Part shown: positions 46,290-57,242 of the stretch, one piece after another
How the letters are laid out: each line of letters begins with the position of its first letter
How positions within the stretch are numbered: the stretch's first letter is position 1
From: Cryptomeria japonica
Lineage: Eukaryota > Streptophyta > Pinopsida > Cupressales > Cupressaceae
Assembly (NCBI RefSeq): GCF_030272615.1
Contig: NC_081413.1
Location: 17,615,785-17,679,784 of the forward strand
DNA: 64,000 bases
Reading direction: 5' to 3'
Position numbers and translations under genes: made by a program
The notes under the pieces: model-generated
Database searches by the model: none
The model's input: only the letters and a program-made list of their open reading frames with translations
What the model was told of the DNA's origin: nothing

Positions 46290-46900
46290 TTGGTGATTCA
46301 TACATCCTTGAGTTGTTCCACTTGCTTTATTACAAAAGTTATAGAAACATTGTTGGGCCTCGACAAGGTTGTGATAACCTTGTCAAAAGATGAAACTGTT
46401 TCAAAACCATCCAAAGAATTTGAAATAACAACAAATAAAAAAAAAATTATCAAGAAAAACCTTTTTTATAAAACATCATTGGGCTTTGATGAGGTTCAAA
46501 GAACCATGTCAAAGACTGACAAGGTTGTGAGAACCTTGAGAAAAGCTGATGAACACTTAGAATCCATTTCCTTAAGATTGTGATGAAGCCATGCTATACG
46601 AAACTTCACTAGGCATGTAAAAGAAACTAACACTCAACTTTAAGAAAATGTTGTCCTTTTCTTGAAGAATAAGGTGGTTATAAAATGGATGTTAGACTTT
46701 AACAATTTTGTGAGATCCTTGTTAGCAATTTGCATTGGTTTTGAAACCACCTTCAATTGTCAATAGGAAAATATTACTTTGGTAAAACAAGGTAGTTCAT
46801 AAATCTTTGTTAGACTTTAACAAGGTTATGAAACCTTGTCAACTTTCAATGGAGGTTTTGAAACTTTAACAAAGGGTTGAAAAAAGATGAATATAGAAAT
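46290..46900 (+). repeat. Degenerate repeats of a GACAAGGTTGTGA(G/T)AACCTTG theme
   Basis: At least five imperfect copies (near 46358, 46488, 46520, 46820, 46855). The word itself is partly palindromic (AAGGTT/AACCTT). The 97-codon frame at 46290-46583 is translation of the repeat. Confidence 0.55.
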
Positions 46901-47007
46901 TTGGATTTAAAGGAAAAAAATTCAATCAAAAGGTGAAATGGTGACAAGAAAAAGAAACCCCCACAAACACTTAGGCAACTAAAACTTGGCGAAAATCACT
47001 TACAAAT

Positions 47008-48196
47008 TGTAAAAGGGAAAATTTGATTTGGTAATTTGCAACATAGAAGGAGAAATCACTAAATCAATTTTCACTTTGGGGGAGGAATTCCTTTTCATTT
47101 AAAAGAGGGGAGAAATACACTAGGTTCAGTCACAAATCAAATAAGGACTGGATACTAAGTGGATTGATTGATTATGATATGTTTTTCCCTCTTTTGTAAG
47201 TTGAAATGTTGACTTAGGCTAAAGTGCTGAAATTGAGGAGAAAACTGAGAAAATAATGAGCCACATGTTCAAAATTTTGTCGTCCACCTAGATCAGAGTA
47301 ATATAAGTTGATTCAGATCTGCCCTGCAAAAATGCCTCAAAAAAGTTGGGACCGTGACACAGCAACATGGTCCTCTGAATTTTCTGCACGTGCCAAAAAG
47401 GGTTGTTCCATCTTTATGTGTGAAGCTTATTCTAAGAAGTACAGTTGTGCACCTATTTCCTGCACATAGAAAGAAAGGAAAATGGGTTTGCCTAAGTCAA
47501 ACCCCAGTTGAGGAATCAACCTGGAATGAAATGTTGCAAATACGGAAATAAATAATGGAAATGCATACCTCAGATCTGCAATGAATGGTGATGATGGTTT
47601 GCTTCTTGAAGGTAATCACATATGTTGTATGAAATGGCATGAACGTGACAAAACCCTAATCACACACACATGCTTGCAAAATGAATGAAATAATGTTGAT
47701 CCACAATGGACATATGAAGAATATGCACCCTTGAAGACCTCTATAAATGTTTGATGATGAATGCTTCAATGCTTGAATGTAGTTCTCCTTGCCTTCTCTT
47801 TGTATTCACCCGTATTGTCACCTTATCACCTTTTGCCAAATGAAAGGGGAAGACCTCCTTACATACTTGTCTATCATCAAACATATTAATTTTACATAGG
47901 TCGACATGGAGAAGTAATTCCCACTCAAATTTTGGATAGGGCCTCAAATTGAGCCCCAATTAGGGAGGACCATGGCATGGTGCCATGGTCCCAATGAGGA
48001 CCGAGGCACCACACCCTGGTCCTACCCCAAATTGGGCTAGGGTTAAGGGATCCTAGAAAGGTAGAAGATGAAAATATGGCATTTATTGCATGGCAGAGAC
48101 ATAAGTAGGTCCTGATAAAGCATGAGCATAAGAACACTAAGGAGAGGGCCCCAAATACGGTCAAAATTTTAAAGGGTGCAATTTTAGGACGCTACA
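47008..48196 (-). repeat. Second element: 3' LTR
   Basis: 1189 bp, TGTAAAAGGG to GACGCTACA. It contains GGGACC...GGTCC at 47348-47373 and a perfect 11-bp-arm hairpin (GGACCATGGCA, 3-nt loop) at 47967-47991. Confidence 0.85.
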
Positions 48197-48214
48197 TTTA
48201 GCCCCCACTTTAGC
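48197..48214 (-). other. Second element: polypurine tract
   Basis: TTTAGCCCCCACTTTAGC directly after the LTR, identical to the tract after 7776. Confidence 0.8.
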
Positions 48215-49433
48215 AGGAGTATGAGCTTACATAAATACTCACGGTAAAGTAGAAGAAAGAGAAATGAAGAAGATGAGGAATGCAGAGAAAAATCACATGG
48301 AGTATAAGACATCACTACTCTTGAGGAACCAAGCCCCCAATCTTAGGATCTTAACTCACTCAAACATATTCAAGGGCAGACAAAAAACAAGACTAACAAA
48401 AAGGAAAACAAAAATAGAAGGAATAACAAATGCAAAAGACAAAAAGAAACACAACAAAAGCTACAAGACCTCAAGTCAACTAGCTGAAGAGACCTCGATA
48501 TCAAAATGTCTCCACAACTAATATCATTCTTGAAAAATGCCATCTCATGAACACAAGTGATCACATAAAAGAGAAAAGCAAGCATCATCCATAAACTATC
48601 AATAGAAAAGCTACGAGTTTATGAGAATAAGAGAGAGCATGAATGCATGCTAGATGTGTTTATTCAAGTGATCCATGAGAAGAATGATGAGAAAGGGCAT
48701 GAACTACTCGCCCATAGATGTTTTTATCTAGGTGATCCATGATGAGAAAGGACATGGACTACTCGCCCCTACATGTTTTTATCTAAGTGATCCATGTTGG
48801 AGAGGAAAGTAGGAATAGTCTAATTATTTTTATCTAGTTCCACTCATCCTCATGCGTGTGTGCAAGTGATGTCTGGTTTCAAGTGTATAACGCCCCGTTT
48901 AAGAGTTTGTTTCCTCTGGTTTCGAGTGTGCTTGAACCTGTTTAAGAAATGTAATGAATGCAAATGCCAAGGGGCGATTGTGTGTGCAAATGCCAACGGG
49001 AAAATGACAGATACATGCTTGGTTTCAAGGACATCCCGTGTAAGAGCTTTGCTCTGGTTTTGGTGATGTGTAACCCTGTCTAAGGCATATATCAAATGTT
49101 GTGTCTGATTTTAGGTGTGAAGCATCTTGCTCTAAGATTCTTTTTACTCTGGTTCCAAGAATGAACACCCCATTTAAGACATGCAAAAATGATATGAAAA
49201 AGGTATAGTAAAATATGATACAAAGGGAACGATATGGGTGTCCCCCCCTGAAGATGTCAACATAGTTTTATGTTGATTTCTTAAGGAATCTTAGAGACAA
49301 GGATATCATCCATCAACACCAAGGACATATCCTTTAGGAAACAATGTCATAAATCCAAGCTAAAGAGGCAATGTGAGGGGTAATTTTATGATAGATGTCT
49401 ATCACCAAATGAAGAAGAGGTTGTAGCCAAGGA
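48215..49433 (-). other. Second element: internal 3' region
   Basis: No gene. Repeated phrases ACTCGCCC(A/C)TA..TGTTTTTATCTA(A/G)GTGATCCATG (48655-48800) and GGTTTCAAGTGTATAACGCCC-like (48875-49170) occur two to three times each. Confidence 0.5.
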
Positions 49434-49438
49434 CTTAC
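49434..49438. repeat. Target-site duplication CTTAC of the copia element, left copy
   Basis: Identical pentamer at 55719-55723 after the right LTR. Confidence 0.93.
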
Positions 49439-50602
49439 TGTTAGTCCCAACTGGTGCTAAGAGGGGAGGGGTGAATCAACACTTTACGGGTTTTACAAAA
49501 GTAAAACGTTTTTACTCAAGTCTGCACTAACTTAATATTCATCAATACAAACAGTTATTACAAGAGAACATGCATGCATGAAAATATACACAATAACACC
49601 AAGATTTATCTCGTGAAAATCCAAATGGGAGAAAACCATGGTGTGAGTAGAAACTCACAAAATTTGCACTCTTCTGGAGTACGCCCGGTAAGGAGCCATC
49701 CCTATTAGGAGATTACAAACACACTATTAGGTGCCACCTGGTTAAGGGATTTTCTTTAAGGACTGTTAGTGCCTTTACCCTATTAGAGGTAGCCTTGTTA
49801 AAGGACTTAGGATCATCAATTAAGATGTTACCCAATTAAGGGATTTTACAAAGGGGCCTGTTAAAGTCCACCCGGTTAAGGGATTTTGAGTTACAATGGT
49901 TAGAAAGTAACAAGAAGTTGATATGCTGGAATAGCTACTGATAGCTTGATCAGATCACAATGAAACTCATACTCTGTTTGCACCGGTTGTGTCTTCTATG
50001 CACTACACCGGTTCTCTGCTCATACCCTCGGCTCTGCACTCTGTCGGTCCTCTGCTCATACCCTCGGCTCTACACTTTGTCGGTCTACTTCACACATACT
50101 CTGCTATGCTAAATCACTTAACACTTCCTCACTCTTCACTCTGCACATTGGATCACCTCTCACAGGATTTGCACTTTGCAAATTTTTCGATCAAAATGTT
50201 TTGCATGAACTCAAAACACTTTATATTCTCTTTATCATCACCTTCAAGTGTTTCCTTAATCAATGCAATCACAGATCTCGATATATTTCAAATTCAAATA
50301 TTCTTGCTCTTTTTGTCTGTGCCCTGCAACAATTCCACCAACTACTCATCCAAATCTTCCACCGCATCCCCCAAAAATGGCGACTTCTGGGTCGAGTTCA
50401 GTCTTTTAAATGCGAACCAAAAAATCCACAAGTAATCATGGCTTAACTGCATGATGACTGAGGTTAACTTCACCAACCTTTAGTTTGGCGCTAACACAAA
50501 CTCACCAACTCACCTTTTTCCTTTGCAACTGTGTAACCGATCACCGCTCTGAGATTTATGGTGACCACCTATCTTCCTTCTGCTTCACCGGTCTACTGGT
50601 AT

Positions 50603-51753
50603 GGGTCAATGCAAGAAGATGAGTCCACTTTTTGGCCAAAAAGTGGAAGTGTTTTCCCTGATTTTTAGATTTTGTCTCATTTGAGCTTAAATTTTGAAAC
50701 ACTTAGAGATTGAATCCTGGAAAAAGTCAGAAATATAAAAGATAGTCCTCTGAGTGTACTTTCCAAATATGTAATTTATTTTAATACCCACATAATAAAA
50801 AATAACTTTTTGAATGGAGTTCTGAAAACTATGTTTTAAAAATGCCTGTTTCAGGACCATACCATGCATGTGTATGACCCACACTTTTTGACACAATTAA
50901 AATTATTTTCTCAAACCGTTTTGGGAAATGGTTTGTAACACACTGAAGATTGATGAGCATATTTTTCTGTATTTTTTTTTCTAATATTTTTTTTTAAATT
51001 AATTTTTTAATGGCCATAATTATCTTTTAAAAATTTGACGTAAAATTAACATTTTTTGATTTTTTTTTTAAATACAAAAGAATTTTGTGTAGATTGATGA
51101 CATATAATTTTTTTTCCAAAATTCATTAGAATAAAAAAGTTATTAAATTAACAAAATTAGTTCATATTTCAAATTTATGGACCCGATTTAGTATAAATTA
51201 AATGAAAAATAGTTAAAATAATCAATTTTTAAATAAATTTACATATTTAGAATCTAGACAGTATAATCTGAAATGGGTTTTAATTTCGTATAAAAATTAT
51301 CTGATTAGAGGCACGTAAACTATTTCAGAAGTTCATATTTGTGCTTTCATTCATGGAGATTTGAATTTGCAGGTCCATGTCTCAGGTGTGGCCATCCCAG
51401 GCCTATCCCGGGCCTAATCCTGAGCCAAGTGGCGAGTTGTGGAATCAACATCCACAGAATGGGCCCCCGTTTTCAAACAAGGGCAGCTTGTGGAAAAAAA
51501 GGGAAAAATACGATTTAGAAACGGGGGCCTATTTTTTAGAAACGGGCCCCCATTTCTAAAAAATGAGCCCCCATTTTATTTAAAAGTGGGCCCCCGTTTT
51601 AGAACAAAACGGGGGCCCATTTATTTTTTCTTCGGGCTCCCGTTACCTTGCGGCTCGGGAGCCCGAAGCATAAACGGGCCCTCGTTTATAAGAGCATGTT
51701 TTCCAATGTGCAGACTTGCATGAATTTGTGACTCATTACCTTGCACTTTCCTG
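50603..51753. mobile_element. 1151-bp inverted-repeat insertion in the copia LTR
   Basis: Absent from the partner LTR, which gives the empty site (CTGGTATACC). TSD TAT at 50600-50602 and 51754-51756. Ends are an imperfect inverted repeat (GGGTCAATGCAAGAAGATGAGTC against GGAAAGTGCAAGGTAATGAGTC). A perfect 22-bp palindrome lies at 50625-50646 (CCACTTTTTGG and its complement). The right third carries an array of GGGCCCCCGTTT motifs in both orientations. No transposase frame; superfamily unknown. Confidence 0.85.
51461..51693. repeat. Array of GGGCCCCCGTTT / AAACGGGGGCCC motifs
   Basis: About nine copies in alternating orientation at ~51461, 51519, 51541, 51565, 51588, 51607, 51632, 51653 and 51673, able to pair with each other. 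GC-rich islands in an otherwise AT-rich insert. Confidence 0.85.
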
Positions 51754-52163
51754 TATACCACTACACTCTTCACTACCAGTTCATCCTTTGATACTAGTTT
51801 GCAGTACTTCCATCAAGCCTCTTTTCTTGTTTTCCAATGAGGTTCCGATTTGCATAGGACCTCAACCCTTCTTGCCTAAATCACCTTTTGTAACTTCATC
51901 ATCATCAAAATAGCCAACTTGAAGTTCTAACCTTAACACCAATCTTCTTGAATGATAGACCGGTTAGCTTAGTCTGTCTTCCCTTGAGCCAACTAAACCT
52001 TGATCATCTATCTTTGATGCTGCTTCCATGTTGTTTGCAAGCCATCACCTTTTCTACTGAGATACACCACTACACCGGTCAATGTTAGTCATCAATGACA
52101 AATCTCAACTAATATACCGGTTCACTGGATTAACTGGTTTTGTCAATATCAGTAATGCCAACA

Positions 52164-52180
52164 ATCTCCCGCTTTGGATT
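52164..52180 (-). other. Copia polypurine tract
   Basis: ATCTCCCGCTTTGGATT directly after the LTR; the element strand reads AATCCAAAGCGGGAGAT. Confidence 0.7.
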
Positions 52181-52550
52181 TGATGGAAACACTTCAGAAT
52201 CTATCTTATCAGTTGCTCCTACATGTACTTTCTTCATTTATTTATTTATGTCTATACCAATCATTACTTCTTCTCTGAGTAATGAGTATCTCCCCCTAAC
52301 ACTTGGCAATACTCTGATTCCAACAAACCACTCTAACCACTTCTAGCAACCCTTTGCTTCAACAACTTCTGCTCAACACTACTCTCTCAAACACTATAAT
52401 AATCTCCCCCTTTGAAAACAATGCCAAAGATGTATTTCAATACACTTACAAGATTGCTCCCCCTAACTGGAGTAGTCCACACTTATCAATCTAGTCTTAG
52501 AAAATTTTCATAAAGAAAGCATACTAGATTGATGTCGAGCCCTTCTTTTC

Positions 52551-53639
52551 TTACTTTAATGCAGGAAGGGGTATCACCCCTATCTTACCTCTGAGGTATT
52601 CAAAGATGTCCTTCTGTAGTGGCTTGGTGAAGATATCAGCCACCTGTTCTTTTGTTGGTATATACTCCAGCCTCACTTCCTTATCTTGAACCTATTCCCT
52701 AAGGTAGTGGTATTCGATAGCTATATGCTTTGTCTTGGAATGCATCATCAGATTCTTGGATATGTTGATAGCACTGGTGTTGTCACATTGAATCACCACA
52801 TGTTCATTCACCTTTTCTTGGATACCTTCCAATAATTGCTTAATCCATACTACCTGTGTACAATTGATTGCAGCAGCCACATACTCTGCCTCAGCTGTGG
52901 ATTGAGAGATGCAATTCTGTTTCTTGCTTGTCCATGACACAATCCTGTATCCAAGAAAGAATGCACCTCCACTAGTGCTCTTTCTATCATCAATGTTCCC
53001 TGCCCAATCTGCATCGGTGAAGAGACTTAGGTTGAAATCTCCCCTATGTGGATACCAGAGAACATACTTGTTAGTTCCCTTAAGGTATCTAAATATTCTC
53101 TTAACCACCACCATATGAGTCTCTTTTGGATTTGCAACAAATCTAGCAACCAAGCCAACTGCTTGTGCTATATCTAGTCGACTGTGTACTGCATACTGCA
53201 ACTTACTGATCATGGATCGGTAAAGTGTCTCTTTTACTTCATTAGCCTCATCATTTTTGGAGAGCTTGCAACCTGTAACCATTAGACTTTCAACAAGTTT
53301 AGAATATTCCATTCTAAAAGTCTTCAATATTTCTCTTATGTACTTGGTCTGGCTAATGAATATACCTTTCTTTAGCTGAGATACTTGCAAATTGATGAAT
53401 AATTTTATTTCACCGATCATGGACATTTCAAATTCTCAATTCATTTCATCTTCAAAACCTTTGCTCATCTCATCATCTCCCCCAAAGATGATGTCATCTA
53501 CAAAAATTCCTGCAATCAGATGTTTTCCATCTTCTCCAATTTTCAAGTACAAGTTACTGTTGTCACTGGTTCTTATGAATCCTATACTTAGTAGGTATGA
53601 GTGCATCCTCTCATACCAGGCTCTTGGTGCTTTTACCAC
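52551..53639 (-). pseudogene. Copia RT C-terminal part and RNase H
   Basis: The frame opens at 53639 within RT (KAPRAWYERMHSYLLSIGF), includes the catalytic FVDDIIFGG segment, breaks at TGA 53436-53438, then continues through FEMSMIGEIKLF, the RNase H core (SLFTDADWAGNIDDRKSTSGG, STAEAEYVAAA, QCDNTSAI, KHI.IEYHYLRE) to a TAG at 52692-52694, and on in frame (VADIFTKPL) to the natural end at 52551-52553. The first RT motifs are missing. In a complete element these enzymes copy and trim the element RNA/DNA; here they are dead. Assignment to Ty1/copia is secure. Confidence 0.92.
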
Positions 53640-53689
53640 ATCCTTTATTTTCTATATTTTCTCCAGCACTTATGATGGAATTTACCACA

Positions 53690-54090
53690 TCCTTTATTCT
53701 TTTTCTTTATTTTTCTATATTTTCTCCTTCTTGCATCCTCATCTCATCAAATTTGCCTCTTTAGTTGCCCACCTTAGCGTTTTGTACATGAGGATCTCCT
53801 CCATAAATAGTCTTCATCTTATTCCACATCTCATAGGTTGTTTTCAGATCTTGAAACTTAGCATACTCATTATCAGATAAAGTGCTTGCAATCATATCCA
53901 TAGCTTTAATGTGGTCTTGCCTCTCTTTGATCTAATCTGCAGTGAGAACCCCTATAGGTTCATTGTACTATATGCTTACATGATTCCAGTATTGATCTCC
54001 TAGGGTTTTTAGGTAGAGTTTCATTCTACAACACCATAATGTATAATTCTCTTTAGAGAACTTGGGGCCTTCCTTTCGCATCATCTTGGA
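53690..54090 (-). pseudogene. Copia gag remnant
   Basis: Decayed minus-strand frame with copia gag landmarks: a YNEPIGVLTAD-like start, ASTLSDNEYAKFQDLKTTYEMW near 53850, MKTIYGGDPHVQNAK near 53800, RGKFDEMRMQEGENI near 53725. Several stops. It is joined almost directly to the RT remnant, marking a deletion of protease, integrase and the RT N-terminus. Confidence 0.75.
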
Positions 54091-54132
54091 TCTTTCCTTA
54101 AGTTGTTAAGCTCCTCTGAGTCTAAAGACCAA

Positions 54133-54145
54133 GGCTCTAATACCA
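54133..54145 (-). other. Copia primer binding site (initiator Met tRNA)
   Basis: Plus strand GGCTCTAATACCA; the element strand TGGTATTAGAGCC differs by one base from the usual iMet PBS of copia elements. Confidence 0.88.
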
Positions 54146-54147
54146 AT

Positions 54148-55718
54148 TTTCAGTCCCAACCGGTGCTGAGAAGGGAGAGGTGAATCATCACTTTACCAGT
54201 TTTACAAAATTAAAACCTTTTTACTCAAGTTTGCACTAACTTAATATTCATCAATACAAACAGTTATTGCAAGAGAACATGCATGCATGAAAAGATACAT
54301 AATAACACCAAGATTTATCTTGTGGAAACCCAAATGGGAGAAAACCACGGTGTGAGTAGAAACTCACAAAATTTGCACCCTTCTGGAGTATGCCCGGTAA
54401 GGAGCCATCCCTGTTAGGAGATTACAAAGACACTATTAGGTACCACCTAGTTAAGGGATTTTCTTTAAGGCCTATTAGTCCCTTTACCCTGTTAGAGGTA
54501 GCCTTGTTAAAGGACTTAAGATCATCAATTAAGATGTCACCCGATTAAGGGATTTTACAAAGGGGCCTGTTAAAGTCCACTCGGTTAAGGGATTTTGAGT
54601 TGCAATGGTTAGAAAGTAACAAGAAGTTGATCTGTTGGAATAGCTACTGATAGATTGATCAGATCACAATGAAACTCATACTCTGTCTGCACCGGTTGTG
54701 TTTGCTCTGCACTACACCGGTTCTCTACTCATACCCTCGACTCTGCACTCTGTCGGTCCTCTACTCATACCCTCGGCTCGGCACTTTGCCGGTCTACTTC
54801 ACACATACTCTACTCTGCTAAATCACTTAGCACTTCCTCACTCTTCACTCTACACTTTGGATCGCCTCTCATAGGATTTGCACTTTGCAAATTTTTTGAT
54901 CAAAATGTTTTGCATGAACTCAAAACACTTTATACTCTCTTTGTTGTCACCTTCAAGTGTTTCCTTAATCAATGCAATCACAGATCTTGATATATTTCAA
55001 ATTCAAATATTCCCGCTCTTTCTCTGCGTGCCCTGCAACAAATCCACCAACTACTCATCCAAATTTGCCACTGCATCCCCCAAAAATAGCAACTTTTGGG
55101 TCGAGTTCAGTCTTTTAAATGCGAACTAGAAAATCCACAAGTAATCATGGCTTAACTGCATGATGACTGAGGTTGACTTCACCAACCTTTAGTTTGGCGC
55201 TGACACAAACTCACCAACTCACCTTTTTCCATTGCAACTGTGTAACCGATCACCACTCTGAGATTTATGGTGACCACCTATCTTCCTTCTGCTTCATCGT
55301 TCTACTGGTATACCATTGCGCTTTCCACTATCGGTTCATCCTTTGATACTAGTTTACAATACTTCCATCAAGCCTCTTTTCTTGTTTGCCAATGAGGTTC
55401 CAATTTGCATGGGACCTCAAGCCTTCTTGCCTAAGTCACCTTTTGTAACTTCATCATCATCAGAATAGCCAACTTGAAGTTCTAACCTTAACACCAATCT
55501 TCTTGAATGACAGACCGGTTAGCTTAGTTTGTCTTCCCTTGAGCCAACTGAACCTTGATCATCTATCTCTGATGCTACTGCCATGTTGTTTGCAAGCCAT
55601 CACCTTTTCTATAGAGATAAACCACTCCATCGGTCAGTGTTAGTCATCAATGACAAATCTCAGCTAATATATTGGTTCACTGGATTAACCGGTTTTGTCA
55701 ATATCAGTAATGCGAACA
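54148..55718 (-). repeat. Copia 5' LTR
   Basis: 1571 bp, aligned base for base with 49439-52163 minus its insertion. The first bases are altered (TTTTCAGTCC instead of TGTTAGTCC). Ends AATGCGAACA. Confidence 0.9.
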
Positions 55719-55723
55719 CTTAC
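55719..55723. repeat. Target-site duplication CTTAC of the copia element, right copy
   Basis: Matches 49434-49438 exactly. Confidence 0.93.
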
Positions 55724-56008
55724 ACCTCTTTTATAATAGATAATCCTTGAGGAAACAATAGCTTCAGACAAGGAATGACATCAAATCATGCACAAACACC
55801 ACTCAACAAAGAAAAAGTAGATCCTTAGAGAGAAGAGAGGAGGAGAAATCATTGCTCCCCAAGTGTAAGTACAATGAGAAGAATTACACAATCTTCTAAG
55901 GAGAGATTAGGCGTAAGAAAATGCACAATATACTTACATGAATAAATATCCAATGCAAGAAAAGACATTAGTATATGTAAAATGCAACTCAAAAGAAGAG
56001 GTAATCTT

Positions 56009-56070
<62 letters not shown>

Positions 56071-57023
56071 ACATATTCCTCTAAGAAGGGATTAATCATA
56101 AGAGACATACCATTGCAATAAAGGATATCGACACATGAAAAATGTAACCCCTAAAGGAAATAGTGATACATTAGATAGAAAGAGAGAGATAGAAAAAGTC
56201 GTCCTTCCTCCCAAGCAAGAGGACAAGGAGAAGAACTACACATCTTCTAAAGAGAGATTATTCATAAGAGACGTGTCATTTCAAACAAGGAATAGATCCT
56301 AACCAAGAAACAATCATGTTTGATATGATTATTGAAAATTTGAATAATGCAAAATTTTAGAAAAATGATTATTCAATTAAATAAGCAAATTGATTGAAAG
56401 AATACAATGCAATTCTTAAATTTAAAATTAAGATTATGTAAAAATAATCTCTTCATTTAAAATTAAAATTATCCAAAAGATATTTAAATTTAAAATTAGG
56501 GCCTTGTGAAAATAACCTCTTAATTTTAAAATTTAAATTCGAAATGCTGAAATTTGAGAATTGAAAGAATTATTTTAAACTTTAAAATTAGGGCTCTTTT
56601 AATTAACCACTTAATTTTAAAATTGAAATTTGATCCAAGACTGTAATTTTGAATTGGAATTGAAATTAACAACCAAATTTGAAGTGGGAATTTCAAAACT
56701 TAAACAACCCACGAGCTCAATTTTAAATTTTTTTAAAATTAGGGTTTTTGGAATTAACCACTTAATTTTAAAATTTAATTGTGAAATTTGTCTTGTAGAT
56801 GAAATATTCAATTTTTAAATTGAAAAAGTACTCAGATCTGAAATAATTAATCCAAATTAAATTATTTACAAGCTCAATTTTGAAATTAAAAATTAGGGTT
56901 TTAATGAAATTAACCTTTAAATTTTTAAAATTTGTAATGAGATCAAACTAGTAAAAGAAAACTTGAATTTTTAATTGCATACACTCAAATCTAAAAATAA
57001 AAAATCAGAATTAATGGTGTAAG
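55724..57023 (-). other. Second element: 5' leader with (GA)n and AT-rich tandem motifs
   Basis: No gene. A (GA) run of ~28 repeats at 56012-56068, then from ~56400 to 56960 about five imperfect copies of AAATTAGGG(C/T)TTTT...AATTAACC(A)CTTAATTTTAAAATT. The same words occur in the leader of the nested element near 12890. Confidence 0.6.
56012..56068. repeat. (GA)n microsatellite
   Basis: Uninterrupted GA dinucleotide run of about 57 bp. Confidence 0.97.
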
Positions 57024-57038
57024 GAGTCGGGTTCACCA
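57024..57038 (-). other. Second element: primer binding site
   Basis: GAGTCGGGTTCACCA followed by AAA and the LTR TG at 57042, as at 13136-13154. Confidence 0.75.
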
Positions 57039-57041
57039 AAA

Positions 57042-57242
57042 TGTAAAGGGGAAAATTTGATTTGGCAATTTGCAACATAGGAGAAATCACCAAATCAATT
57101 TTCGCTTTGGAGGGAGGAATTCATTTACATTCAAAAGAGGGGAGAAATCCACTTGATTCAGTCACAAATTAGATAAGGAATGAATACTAAGTGGATTGAT
57201 TCATTATGATATTTTTTTCCCTCTTTTTTAAGTTGAAATGTT
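57042..57242 (-). repeat. Second element: 5' LTR, part 1
   Basis: Matches 47008-47215. Interrupted at 57243 by the retroposed insert; continues at 59104. Confidence 0.85.

Larger units (their letters stand above)
49439..52163 (-). repeat. Copia 3' LTR, interrupted
   Basis: Starts TGTTAGTCCC and ends AATGCCAACA. 2725 bp versus 1571 bp in the partner LTR; the 1154-bp excess equals the 1151-bp insert at 50603-51753 plus its 3-bp TSD. Internal short repeats: (C/T)GGTTAAGGGATTTT (three to four copies, 49735-49885) and CTCATACCCTCGGCTCT (50018-50070). Confidence 0.92.
49439..55718 (-). mobile_element. Ty1/copia retrotransposon, internally deleted
   Basis: 6280 bp with LTRs 49439-52163 and 54148-55718, TSD CTTAC, initiator-Met PBS and PPT. 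The internal region is only 1984 bp: a gag remnant joined directly to the last part of RT and RNase H; protease, integrase and most of RT are gone. In the first ~190 bp the LTRs differ at roughly 8% of sites by eye, so this insertion is clearly older than the TR-GAG element. Confidence 0.92.

Noticed and set aside
46290-46583. 97-codon plus-strand frame
   Set aside because: Translation of the AAGGTTGTGA repeat theme.
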